From the NCBI GenBank assembly GCA_031279155.1, contig JAITJB010000282.1:1-15866 (forward strand): 15,866 bases of DNA, in the 5' to 3' direction. This document shows, piece by piece, positions 1 through 6,573 of the stretch. Position 1 is the first letter of the stretch, and each line of letters opens with the position of its first letter. This DNA comes from Deltaproteobacteria bacterium. GTDB lineage: Bacteria > Desulfobacterota > Desulfarculia > Adiutricales > Adiutricaceae. Made by a program: the position numbers and the translations under genes. The notes under the pieces are model-generated. The model saw only the letters and a program-made list of their open reading frames with translations. It did not search any database and was not told the DNA's origin.

Positions 1-1650
1 CCTTTGGGCCCACAGCTGGGCGATAAAATCCCCGCCTAAGCTGGCCTTATCCGTGAGATTGCTTTGGTAGGTATAGACGGTATTGTCATCGCCCACCTTC
101 CCGCTAAGGGTTAAAACCGTTTGCCCGCCTTTGGGGTAGCGTCCCACGACCAGACTCTGAACGCCTAAGAAGATATCGGGGATTCGGCCCGGAATGAGGC
201 GGTTAACCGTTAAGCTGGAGGTAAGCACTGGCCTAACCAATGATGGGCTGGTAATTTTACGGAAAAAAGAGGCGATGCTCTCTTCGATGGATTGGTTGGG
301 TTCCACAAAGGTGGAAAAACCCGAAGCCCCGGAGGCCAGGCGGTCCAACAAGCGGGAGTTAACGTCATGGCCAACGCCAAAGCAAAAGATGTTGGCCTCC
401 TTTTTAGCGTTTTGGCCCAAGACGATCTCGATAAGATCTTCTTCCTTAGTAATCCCGGTCGTGGCCTGACCGTCGGTTAAAAAAATGATGTAAGTTGGTC
501 TACCTATTGGGACCTGCTTGATAGCTGAAACCATGGCTTCTTCGATGTTGGTATTGCCGCCGGCCCTGAGGTTATTTATGTATTTCATAGCCTCGGATCG
601 GTTTTTATCGTTCATGGTTACCAGTTCCGGCTTAAAAAGAGTGACCTGACTGGAAAAATCGACTAAGTTAAAGCTATCCTGAGGCTCCAGCCTCTCTAGG
701 ACAAACCTTAACCCCCCTTGGGCCTGAGTAAATTTTGAGCCCTCCATGGAGCCAGATCGGTCGAGAACGAAAATGACTGTCTTGGGGATCTTGGGCTTAT
801 TTTCTTGGGCCTCGATGACCGGTTCCACTAAAAAGAGAAAAAACCCGTCTTCATCGCTGTTGGGCTTGTGGCTTAAGACCATGCCGCCCATGGGGCCGGA
901 GTCCATCAGATAATGGAACTGGAAGGAGTCGATAATATCGGCTTTAGAAAGATTGAGCTCAGCTCTTATGGGGCTAGATTTTTGATCTATTGTTACCCCA
1001 TCAATCGGCGAGTAAAACCCGCTTAAACCTTGACCATTCAAAGTGATGACGACCTCTTGGCGAGCGATTGTCCGTCCCTGAGTTAAGGGGCCCTCAATGG
1101 GAAAGATGAAATCGACCCGGCCATCAACCTTGGGCAGCAAATAGGTCATAGATAGTTCTAAGGTCGATTTTTTGCCTGGCTCCAGAGGGAAAACCCTGGC
1201 CCGGTAAAGTCCTTGGCCGGCCCACTCCAAAAGGGCCGGATCTTTAAGTCTATTTACAATTTGCTGATAGATCTGGAAAGCCTCGTCTTTGGGATAGATT
1301 TGACCTACTAACTCCTTACCGTTAGAGACAAAGGTCAGACCTGAAACCTGACCACCAAGAGGTAGAGGGGCCATAAAATCGAGCTCAATAGGTTTTTTAC
1401 TATTGTTTACTACAGTTTGCCTAAAAAGCACCTCAGCCTTCTGGCCATCAATATTGGCTATGAGTTCCACAGCTTCCACAGTGTAAGGAGCATTACGGCC
1501 GATTTGGGGAGGTTCTCGAGGTGCAATGACCGAAGTCTGGGCTAAGGCCTCATTAAAGCCAGCCAAACCAAGGCCCAAGATAAAGACCAGCGCTAAAGCC
1601 AACAATTTGAATATACTGATTTTATGGCTATCTCGAACGTTTACAAGCAT
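1..1650 (-). CDS. Secreted VIT domain / von Willebrand factor A domain protein (C-terminus outside window)
   Basis: The frame is open for 550 codons from ATG at 1650 to the window edge, so the 3' end is missing. Residues 1-38 form a signal peptide: basic N-terminus, a hydrophobic stretch at about 14-30, and a likely cleavage after ALA near residue 37. Residues about 50-185 look like a VIT (vault / inter-alpha-trypsin) domain. Residues about 290-460 are a VWA domain with an intact metal-binding MIDAS site: D297-R-S299-G-S301, T367 in GGNTN and D393 in LTDG. This ITIH-like architecture is common in exported bacterial proteins thought to act in adhesion or protein-protein contact; the exact role here is unknown. 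The start is supported by AAAGGA six bases upstream and by a good promoter at 1742-1770. It is probably monocistronic as far as can be seen. Confidence 0.93.
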   Translation of the reverse strand, partial: MLVNVRDSHKISIFKLLALALVFILGLGLAGFNEALAQTSVIAPREPPQIGRNAPYTVEAVELIANIDGQKAEVLFRQTVVNNSKKPIELDFMAPLPLGGQVSGLTFVSNGKELVGQIYPKDEAFQIYQQIVNRLKDPALLEWAGQGLYRARVFPLEPGKKSTLELSMTYLLPKVDGRVDFIFPIEGPLTQGRTIARQEVVITLNGQGLSGFYSPIDGVTIDQKSSPIRAELNLSKADIIDSFQFHYLMDSGPMGGMVLSHKPNSDEDGFFLFLVEPVIEAQENKPKIPKTVIFVLDRSGSMEGSKFTQAQGGLRFVLERLEPQDSFNLVDFSSQVTLFKPELVTMNDKNRSEAMKYINNLRAGGNTNIEEAMVSAIKQVPIGRPTYIIFLTDGQATTGITKEEDLIEIVLGQNAKKEANIFCFGVGHDVNSRLLDRLASGASGFSTFVEPNQSIEESIASFFRKITSPSLVRPVLTSSLTVNRLIPGRIPDIFLGVQSLVVGRYPKGGQTVLTLSGKVGDDNTVYTYQSNLTDKASLGGDFIAQLWAQR

Positions 1651-1741
1651 AAATTATCCTTTCTTGGCTAGAGGGCGCAGGTGTTTGTGGGGGACCGTGA
1701 TATTAAAAAAAGTACCCATTGGCTAATAAGTAATTTTTTTA

Positions 1742-1770
1742 ATAATATCTTATATCTACGATAGGGTCAA
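1742..1770 (-). promoter_or_regulatory. Sigma70-type promoter for the VIT-VWA gene
   Basis: Reading on the minus strand, TTGACC (1765-1770) and TATTAT (1742-1747) are separated by 17 bases. Each matches consensus in five of six positions. It lies about 90 bases upstream of the ATG at 1650. Confidence 0.7.
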
Positions 1771-1790
1771 GGGCTTTATCGGTTTACTTT

Positions 1791-1834
1791 AAAAAAAAGA
1801 CCTGACTTTTTGATTTAACAAAAAGCGAGGTCTT
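1791..1834 (-). terminator. Rho-independent terminator, minus strand
   Basis: Two 7-bp stems, AAGACCT/AGGTCTT and CTTTTTG/CAAAAAG, are separated by a 2x2 internal mismatch and closed by a 6-base loop. On the minus strand the hairpin is followed by a run of eight T. It sits just upstream of the VIT-VWA promoter, so it would block minus-strand transcription entering from the 1835-2234 side. No minus-strand gene is visible there; the hairpin may insulate the gene or be the relic of a lost one. Confidence 0.6.
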
Positions 1835-2234
1835 AAAAAATATCCTGGCCGGATTTAGGCTAAATTTATAAGTTCTGGGAAGTTAAAAAAAGACCAATAG
1901 AAAACTTGTACAGACGGCCGGAGCTCTGACCGGGTTGTTGGCCGGTTTAGGGCCTAGGCCAGCATCTCGTACCTCGTACCCCATACACCAATTCCGACTC
2001 ACTAAAAAATTTATACTTTTGCCCATCATCCAGAAATTCATCATACAAATCCACAAATAAATCTAAAAAGAATATTATAACGCCGTTTAGGGCGGTCTTT
2101 GTTTATGACGCTCTCATAAATCAGTTCAGTGCATTTATCCACACAGGTATAGTGTATTAAATCTTGGAAACATGCAGTTATATTATATGAATTTGGACAT
2201 TATACCAGTCTTCTTTTGGCTGAATTAGCCTCGC
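1835..2234. other. AT-rich non-coding stretch between the VIT-VWA gene and the overlapping ORF pair
   Basis: I see no convincing gene. It contains a tandem 7-mer TCGTACC x2 near 1967-1980, a short CGCC/GGCG hairpin near 2081-2094 and AT-rich sequence. A short frame at about 2153-2290 (SWKHAVILYEF..., a frame different from the downstream ORF) has a protein-like look but no start codon or ribosome site. It could be a remnant of the 5' end of the following locus. Confidence 0.4.
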
Positions 2235-3302
2235 TTGCAATTTCGAAAAGCGCGTCAAATTTTACAGCCTTTGGTGGCGGAGTTTCCTGCCCTTGCAAAC
2301 GATCCGGCTAGTATTTATAATTGGATAGACGCGAAAGTTTATAATCAACAAACTGTAGAAATCATCGCAGAGTCTATGGTCAAATTAATTCGAGACGATC
2401 GACTGCCGGGATTTCGATTGGGAGATTTTAATCTAACAAGTAATAATATCAATTTTTTGTATTCATTGGATATATCGGATACATCCGGTGTGTTTTCATT
2501 TCGAGTTTCTGACCCCGTATATAATTTTTATCATTCTATTTTGGAGGGGGATTATGGACGACAGCAACAAAAAATTAAGTCTCTCAAAAGAAATCAGCGA
2601 GCCGGAAGAAGAGTGGGAAGACGACTTGCCTCCACCACTATCCGAGAAGAAGGTACGGGAGTGGCTGGAGCAACCGGATCCGCCACCCCCAAATCGTTGG
2701 AAACAGTACAGTCAAGTAATACACGTACTCGAAACTTGGGATTCGAGAGTCGCACACTTAGCCAGAATGATCTCCGAAATCAAGAGCGAAGCCCAGAAGG
2801 CGTTTTTGACTTCGAAACGGATGAAATATCAGGAATTCGGGACAACCGAGATCGACTCTCTTCGGGAGAAACATTATCGAATCGACAAGAGCCTGGAAGA
2901 CTGGTGCCTACTTACAACAGAGGGCCTGAAAGGGGCTTACCTGATTGGAGAACACGAGACCGCCGACCGGGAGATCTCGGACGAGGACCTTTTGAAATTG
3001 TGGGAGAGAACGAATTACCACGATCAAGCACTAAGTGGTTGCCTGCTGTGGACTCTGGGAGTACTCAAGCAGCAAGCGAGGAAAAATATCGCTTCGTCGT
3101 CGAAGCCCGCGCCCCCTCAGGGTCGAACACCCGACTCCAAGCCCGACTCCGAAATCACCAAGGACACCGCGTCGAAGCTACGAGTGACGAAACTGGATTA
3201 ACGGATACTTCAACTAGTGGTCGAGGTCCGAACCCTTCGGCATTTGAAACGTTTTTTTTTAGGAGGCAAAGCGGATTATCGGGGACGGCAAGAAGTTTAT
3301 GA
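2235..3302 (+). CDS. Unrecognised protein, long frame of an overlapping ORF pair
   Basis: An open frame of 355 codons with no family I recognise. The only start near the 5' end is TTG at 2235, without a visible ribosome site. The first in-frame ATG is at residue 49, so the gene may be 5'-truncated or start later. Residues 1-106 look like a folded domain (hydrophobic and aromatic residues mixed, few charges in a row). From residue 107 on, the protein turns Arg/Gly/Ser/Thr-rich and probably disordered, with basic clusters near residues 113-130. That switch coincides with the start of a second ORF in the +1-offset frame (2554-3201). The last 34 codons run past that ORF, through a T9 tract at 3252-3260, into the start of a relaxase remnant. 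Codon choice (CGA, TCG, GAC) differs from the TTA-rich resident genes, suggesting foreign origin. Confidence 0.5.
   Translation: MQFRKARQILQPLVAEFPALANDPASIYNWIDAKVYNQQTVEIIAESMVKLIRDDRLPGFRLGDFNLTSNNINFLYSLDISDTSGVFSFRVSDPVYNFYHSILEGDYGRQQQKIKSLKRNQRAGRRVGRRLASTTIREEGTGVAGATGSATPKSLETVQSSNTRTRNLGFESRTLSQNDLRNQERSPEGVFDFETDEISGIRDNRDRLSSGETLSNRQEPGRLVPTYNRGPERGLPDWRTRDRRPGDLGRGPFEIVGENELPRSSTKWLPAVDSGSTQAASEEKYRFVVEARAPSGSNTRLQARLRNHQGHRVEATSDETGLTDTSTSGRGPNPSAFETFFFRRQSGLSGTARSL
2554..3201 (+). CDS. Unrecognised acidic/charged protein nested inside the 2235-3302 frame
   Basis: An open frame of 215 codons. An upstream ATG exists at 2488, but the ATG at 2554 is preferred because GGAGG (2543-2547) precedes it by six bases. 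The product is strongly hydrophilic: an acidic N-terminus (EPEEEWEDD at residues 16-24), proline runs at 26-28 and 43-46, and a helical, Trp-containing middle (about 48-175). The tail (about 180-215) is Ser/Pro/Lys-rich and looks disordered. I see no catalytic motif, signal peptide or membrane segment. It lies entirely within the longer ORF in a different frame. Either both are expressed, or one is a shadow. The ribosome site and amino-acid make-up favour this one being real, while stop avoidance favours the other also being constrained. Confidence 0.55.
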   Translation: MDDSNKKLSLSKEISEPEEEWEDDLPPPLSEKKVREWLEQPDPPPPNRWKQYSQVIHVLETWDSRVAHLARMISEIKSEAQKAFLTSKRMKYQEFGTTEIDSLREKHYRIDKSLEDWCLLTTEGLKGAYLIGEHETADREISDEDLLKLWERTNYHDQALSGCLLWTLGVLKQQARKNIASSSKPAPPQGRTPDSKPDSEITKDTASKLRVTKLD

Positions 3303-3844
3303 GGGTTTGATTCTTTGGGCGAAGGATACAGACAAACGCACATTGAGGAACGCTTGCGCGGCGTTCGCAACGTAGTTCTACGGCAGAAACTTTTCCGAGA
3401 AAGAAGCGGAACGCATAGCCACCGAATATGCCGCCGCCGTAAACAAGTCCAGCGTTTAAAGTTTTCTGATCGACATACAGGAGAAAATCCGCCAAGGCGC
3501 TGGCGAGGGCTACCGTTAACGTTCGGCGATTTTCAACTTTAAAGAGCGCAAAGACTCTGATGTTCTTCTAGGAAAACAAAATCGACACGTATGAAGAATT
3601 GTGCCGCCGAGCCTCCGCCGCGTCGGGTGAGTTTCACCGCCGCGACAAGGAAATCCGCGAGATTGAAGAAAAACAACGGGGCATCACTGAGATCCAAAAG
3701 CAAATTACCGTTTACCGCAAAACTTTCAAGACGTGGCAACGCTACAAAGCCAGCAAATTCAGCAAGGCTTTCTTTGAAGCGGAACGCGCTGACCTGACCC
3801 TCCACAGGGCGGCAAAAAAATCCCGCGACTATGGAGCGCGATGA
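3271..3844 (+). pseudogene. Broken C-terminal part of a Firmicutes-type relaxase/mobilization protein
   Basis: Frame 1 from about 3271 reads ADYRGRQEVYEGLILWAKDT onward. It is interrupted by TAG at 3373, TAA at 3457 and TAA at 3517. The reading then shifts to frame 2 before about 3535 and meets another TAG at 3569 before running to TGA at 3842. Segments such as FLIDIQEKIRQG, AKTLMFF(stop)ENKIDTYEEL, ITEIQKQITVYRKT and DLTLHRAAKK match, in order, the C-terminal region typical of MobA/VirD2-like relaxases of clostridial conjugative elements (recalled, not searched). The N-terminal nicking domain is absent, and the end is lost after AAKK. Two of the stops (TAA 3457, TAG 3569) fall where glutamine (CAA/CAG) would fit. 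With the frameshift, decay is the simplest reading. Confidence 0.65.
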
Positions 3845-3943
3845 CACTTTGATTTTTCTTTTTTCCTTCGGAGGTGCGTCCATTAGTCATTGTTCGCTCA
3901 AACACATCGGGCGGTTTGGAACGAATGGCGGTTGCGCGCAAAT

Positions 3944-4147
3944 TTACGGTTCATTCTTTTGCCGATACCTGTCAGCGTCTCGCAAAAACTTATCCAGCGG
4001 TACGTCTTTGAACAATTCGCGCTGCCATTGGGTGTAGTCAAACTGTTCCCGGCGCATCAGCGCAATAAACCGTTCGGCGGAGACCAAGCCCAGGTTCTCA
4101 ACAAGTATGCGTAAACCTTCGCGCTTTAATAAAGTTTCATTCTGCAT
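3944..4147 (-). CDS. Small partner of the PIN-domain protein, possible antitoxin
   Basis: A 67-residue, charged, mostly helical protein (residues about 8-30 and 33-60) with no motif I can name. Its ATG at 4147 overlaps the end of the PIN gene by 11 bp. Its ribosome site AGGAGG lies inside that gene's last codons, seven bases upstream, so the two are translationally coupled. The pairing of a PIN protein with a roughly 70-residue downstream protein of this type recurs in bacteria as far as I recall. By position it could be the antitoxin, but it has no obvious DNA-binding fold, and the toxin-first order is the reverse of the usual vapBC order. Confidence 0.75.
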   Translation of the reverse strand: MQNETLLKREGLRILVENLGLVSAERFIALMRREQFDYTQWQRELFKDVPLDKFLRDADRYRQKNEP

Positions 4148-4589
4148 TTAGATACCTCCTCACAAAGTTCACGGGACTTATTGTCACGATTTTGGCAATC
4201 GTTTTGTTCAGGATTATCTTGTCGGTCGTCAGGAAATAAACTGCGTCTGCGTGAATTGCGCAAGCTACGTGCGCCGCATCCTTCTGCCGTAAGCCGAGCG
4301 TCATAAGCTCAGCGGCAGTCGCCGCGATTTCATTCGAGAAGCCAATATCGGTGATGGCGAGATTTTTCCACTCGGCGATTTGGGAACGCACTTCCTCATA
4401 GGGGTTTTCCGCGTTCTCGTAATCAAGGATAAACGACCAGACAAGTTCGAGTTTTTCCTCGTCAATCAGTTCCTGCACGTACAGCTTCGCATCGGTATCT
4501 TGCCGAATGACAAACGAAGTCTGATTGTCGAACGGACGATTAAAGCAACAGTTGTCAAGATACACGCGGGTCAAACGGCTTTCGGTCAA
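4137..4589 (-). CDS. PIN-domain protein, probable toxin ribonuclease
   Basis: 150 residues from the TTG at 4589. This start is preferred over the GTG at 4595 because GGAGG lies seven bases before the TTG and only about one base before the GTG. The fold matches the PIN family: VYLDNCCF puts an acidic D12 at the end of strand 1, E58 lies in the middle, D104 in LRQKDAAHVA, and D123 in FLTTD. These acidic residues would bind the metal ions for single-strand RNA cleavage. PIN proteins with the LDNCCFNRPFD start form a recognisable subgroup. It is followed, with an 11 bp overlap, by a 67-residue partner, suggesting a toxin-antitoxin or stability module on the mobile remnant. TATAAT-like sequence at about 4616-4624 (minus strand) may be its -10 element. 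The catalytic residues look intact, unlike the broken neighbours. Confidence 0.85.
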   Translation of the reverse strand: MTESRLTRVYLDNCCFNRPFDNQTSFVIRQDTDAKLYVQELIDEEKLELVWSFILDYENAENPYEEVRSQIAEWKNLAITDIGFSNEIAATAAELMTLGLRQKDAAHVACAIHADAVYFLTTDKIILNKTIAKIVTISPVNFVRRYLNAE

Positions 4590-4652
4590 GCGCACACCTC
4601 CCTCATGGTTACTCCCCTATATTATATCATCTCCGTCCCGCCCACAGCCGGT

Positions 4653-4995
4653 TTAGAAGCCCACCCATATTTTTTGCGGCAGCTCAACGCGTTCCCGTCT
4701 TTTGGAGCGTGTGCTATAAAGTACCCGCAACGATTTTACCGGCGGAGGCTCGGCTCTTTTGAGCGCATCCGATAAAGCGGCGCGCGATTCGTCAAGCGTC
4801 TCAAGGGCATAAGGTTCGGACTTATCGTTGTCAATCAAACTTAAAGCGACGTCTGCGGCGTTAACCAGAAGAAACCATTTTCTTCTTTTGCCAAGAACCT
4901 TCCGTCAGCTTGCCCGACGCTTTGTCGCACTTGTTCCGAAAGGACACAATGGCGCGGTGAGCTTGGCCTGACACCTCATGCGTAAATTCAGTCAT
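4653..4995 (-). pseudogene. Frameshifted small hypothetical gene of the mobile remnant
   Basis: From ATG at 4995 the frame reads MTEFTHEVSGQAHRAIVSFR... for 44 codons and ends at TAA 4861-4863. A second minus-strand frame (VNAADVALSLIDNDKSEP..., to stop at 4653-4655) takes over about where the first ends. It has no start before its internal ATG at 4838. One base gained or lost in the A/G-rich tract near 4880-4895 would join them into a protein of about 113 residues. I do not recognise the family. Its length and position between a PIN module and an HTH gene suit an accessory protein of an integrative element. A sequencing error cannot be excluded, but the relaxase nearby is also decayed. Confidence 0.5.
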
Positions 4996-5059
4996 AATAC
5001 GGGTTTCCTCGCCTTCGGATTAATCAAAATGGTAACTGTTGCCGAGTAGTCATGGACTG

Positions 5060-5254
5060 TTATTGCCTGTCTGTTTTCGCTTGTTTCGCGGCTTTTGTGA
5101 GCCAGTCTATGGGTTTAAACGTTCCTTTTGGGATAATCCAATCTCTAACTAATCGTGTTGCGCCGTCAATTTTCCCGTTGCCGCAGAGACTGTGCACTCG
5201 ACGAATTTTGATACCCCATAACTCTCCGGCTTCCTTAGTCGTCATCCAATCCAT
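5060..5254 (-). CDS. Small helix-turn-helix DNA-binding protein
   Basis: 64 residues from ATG at 5254 (MDWMTTKEAG...). The more upstream ATGs at 5293 and 5281 are less likely because GAGG lies seven bases before 5254. Residues 5-45 fit the short winged-helix fold of excisionase/MerR-like HTH proteins common on clostridial integrative elements: TTKEAGELWGI, then RRVHSLCGNGKI, then a WIIPKG wing. A basic tail follows (53-64). Likely roles are excisionase-like or local repressor; the sequence does not decide. It is probably transcribed from the promoter at 5306-5334 and could lead the minus-strand set down to 3944. It appears intact. Confidence 0.8.
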   Translation of the reverse strand: MDWMTTKEAGELWGIKIRRVHSLCGNGKIDGATRLVRDWIIPKGTFKPIDWLTKAAKQAKTDRQ

Positions 5255-5305
5255 ACCCGTACCTCGCCCGCAACGAATCATATTTTGGATCATATCAACG
5301 GTTTC

Positions 5306-5334
5306 ATTATACTACGTTATGGCGCAATATACAA
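5306..5334 (-). promoter_or_regulatory. Probable promoter for the HTH gene
   Basis: On the minus strand a perfect -10 TATAAT (5306-5311) is 17 bases from a weak -35 TTGTAT (5329-5334). It is about 50 bases upstream of the ATG at 5254. Confidence 0.5.
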
Positions 5335-5513
5335 TAAAAACTTGTTCGTTCATAAGAAACTGATAGCTTATTTTGGCGGATAATGAGAAAATGCAGTAAA
5401 AAGCAATGCCAAATTTGACCGCCTTAGGGTTACACAATAGTTCGTTAAGCTTGGGCCTTAATGAGCAAAGCCTCTCTCGGATGCCTTTGGCAAAGACAGT
5501 TTTGGTGAAAAAA
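5335..5513. other. Junction between the mobile remnant and the resident genome, no gene recognised
   Basis: The whole gap between the HTH gene and the DMT gene (5255-5643) holds two divergent promoters and otherwise no supported gene. A 103-codon minus-strand frame spans much of it, but it lacks a ribosome site and family features. The right edge of the inserted region probably lies here; I could not find flanking direct repeats by eye. Confidence 0.35.
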
Positions 5514-5542
5514 GTGACTTCTAGTTGATTATGGCCTATAAT
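5514..5542 (+). promoter_or_regulatory. Promoter for the DMT-family transporter
   Basis: GTGACT (5514-5519, four of six to consensus) and a perfect TATAAT (5537-5542) are spaced 17 bases apart. This is about 100 bases upstream of the transporter start. Confidence 0.55.
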
Positions 5543-5643
5543 GAATAGGCTAAAGAACTTCCTTAGCAACAACCGGCCAGTTGCGGTCGGACCGCCCGAA
5601 CCGACCCTTACCTGACAGCCCAAGACGATTCGGAGTTTTGATC

Positions 5644-6573
5644 ATGAAAACCTGGCAAGCCGATCTGGCCATCATAGGCGCCGCCGCCATTTGGGGCATG
5701 GCCTTTATATTCACCCGGTGGGGCCTTAACGACTGCTCCCCTGCCCTCTTCCTTTTGGTCCGTTTTATGTTAGCCCTTTTGGTTTCGGTCGCCCTCTTTG
5801 GCCGCTACCTCAAAGGCCTATCAAAACAGACCATCCGCCGAGGCATTATCTTAGGGTTCTTAATGGGCGGCGGCTATCTTTTGCAAAATTACAGCGTCAA
5901 CTTTACCGAAGTCTCCCGCGCCGCCTTCATCGCCGCCCTGACCCTGCCAGCCATTCCCATCATGTCGTTTATTATTTTTAGAGAAAAAATTAAAATTAAT
6001 AACTTATTTGGAATAATTTTAGCTCTTTTTGGGCTATACTTATTACTGGACCCTCAGTTTAACGGCGTAAAAATAGGCGATATCATCGCCTTTTTATCTG
6101 TCCCTTTGTGGGCATTATACTTAATTTATATTAATATCTTCACTGAAGGTAATGATGAGCCGCATTTAACAGCCAAGCTTCTGGTGCTGCAGTTCGTGGG
6201 CGCCATACCCTTGGTGGCTCTCTTTACGATTATCTTTGAGTCTTTTCTCTTTCCGCCGCTCCACCCCGACTTAGGTAAGGGCCTTACGGCTACTGGCTAC
6301 TTTTGGGCCGGACTTATTTACTGCGCGATTTTAGCCTCCATCGGTATTGTTTTTATCCAAACCTCATGCCAAAAGTACACTACGCCCGTCCAGGCCATGC
6401 TGTGCTTCCAATTTGAACCCATCACGGCTACCTTAGGGGCTTGGCTTTTATTAAGCGAGCCAATAGGTCTTAAGGCCGCTATCGGGGCGGCCATCATCAT
6501 CTTGGGAGTTTTGATTTCTGAGCTCGGCGGTTTACTCATGGCCAGGCGGTCAAAAGCTAATTTTAAAGCTTAA
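5644..6573 (+). CDS. DMT-superfamily (EamA) transporter, probable metabolite exporter
   Basis: 309 residues from ATG at 5644. GGAG lies eight bases upstream; a more upstream in-frame ATG at 5581 would add a polar 21-residue stretch unlike the family. The protein is very hydrophobic, with about ten membrane segments arranged as two EamA repeats (roughly residues 8-140 and 152-295). The first helix carries the family's AIWGMAFIFTR pattern, and an FEPITATLGAWLLLSEPIG motif sits in the ninth/tenth helix region, as in RhaT/YdcZ/EamA carriers. Relatives export amino acids or other small metabolites across the inner membrane; the substrate cannot be read from sequence. It has its own promoter and ends 11 bp inside the 3' end of the convergent kinase gene. 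Confidence 0.93.
   Translation: MKTWQADLAIIGAAAIWGMAFIFTRWGLNDCSPALFLLVRFMLALLVSVALFGRYLKGLSKQTIRRGIILGFLMGGGYLLQNYSVNFTEVSRAAFIAALTLPAIPIMSFIIFREKIKINNLFGIILALFGLYLLLDPQFNGVKIGDIIAFLSVPLWALYLIYINIFTEGNDEPHLTAKLLVLQFVGAIPLVALFTIIFESFLFPPLHPDLGKGLTATGYFWAGLIYCAILASIGIVFIQTSCQKYTTPVQAMLCFQFEPITATLGAWLLLSEPIGLKAAIGAAIIILGVLISELGGLLMARRSKANFKA

Noticed and set aside
3373..3571. Stop codons TAG/TAA in the relaxase remnant as evidence of a recoded genetic code (stop to Gln)
   Set aside because: A frameshift and truncations are also present, and resident genes end normally with TAG and TAA, so pseudogene decay is simpler.
3539..3883. 114-codon minus-strand ORF
   Set aside because: Antisense shadow of the relaxase remnant, whose family resemblance is on the plus strand.
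4380..4775. 131-codon plus-strand ORF antisense to the PIN gene
   Set aside because: Shadow of the clearly coding minus-strand PIN frame.
5312..5623. 103-codon minus-strand ORF between the HTH and transporter genes
   Set aside because: No ribosome site, no family features, low-complexity hydrophobic end, and it covers two promoters.
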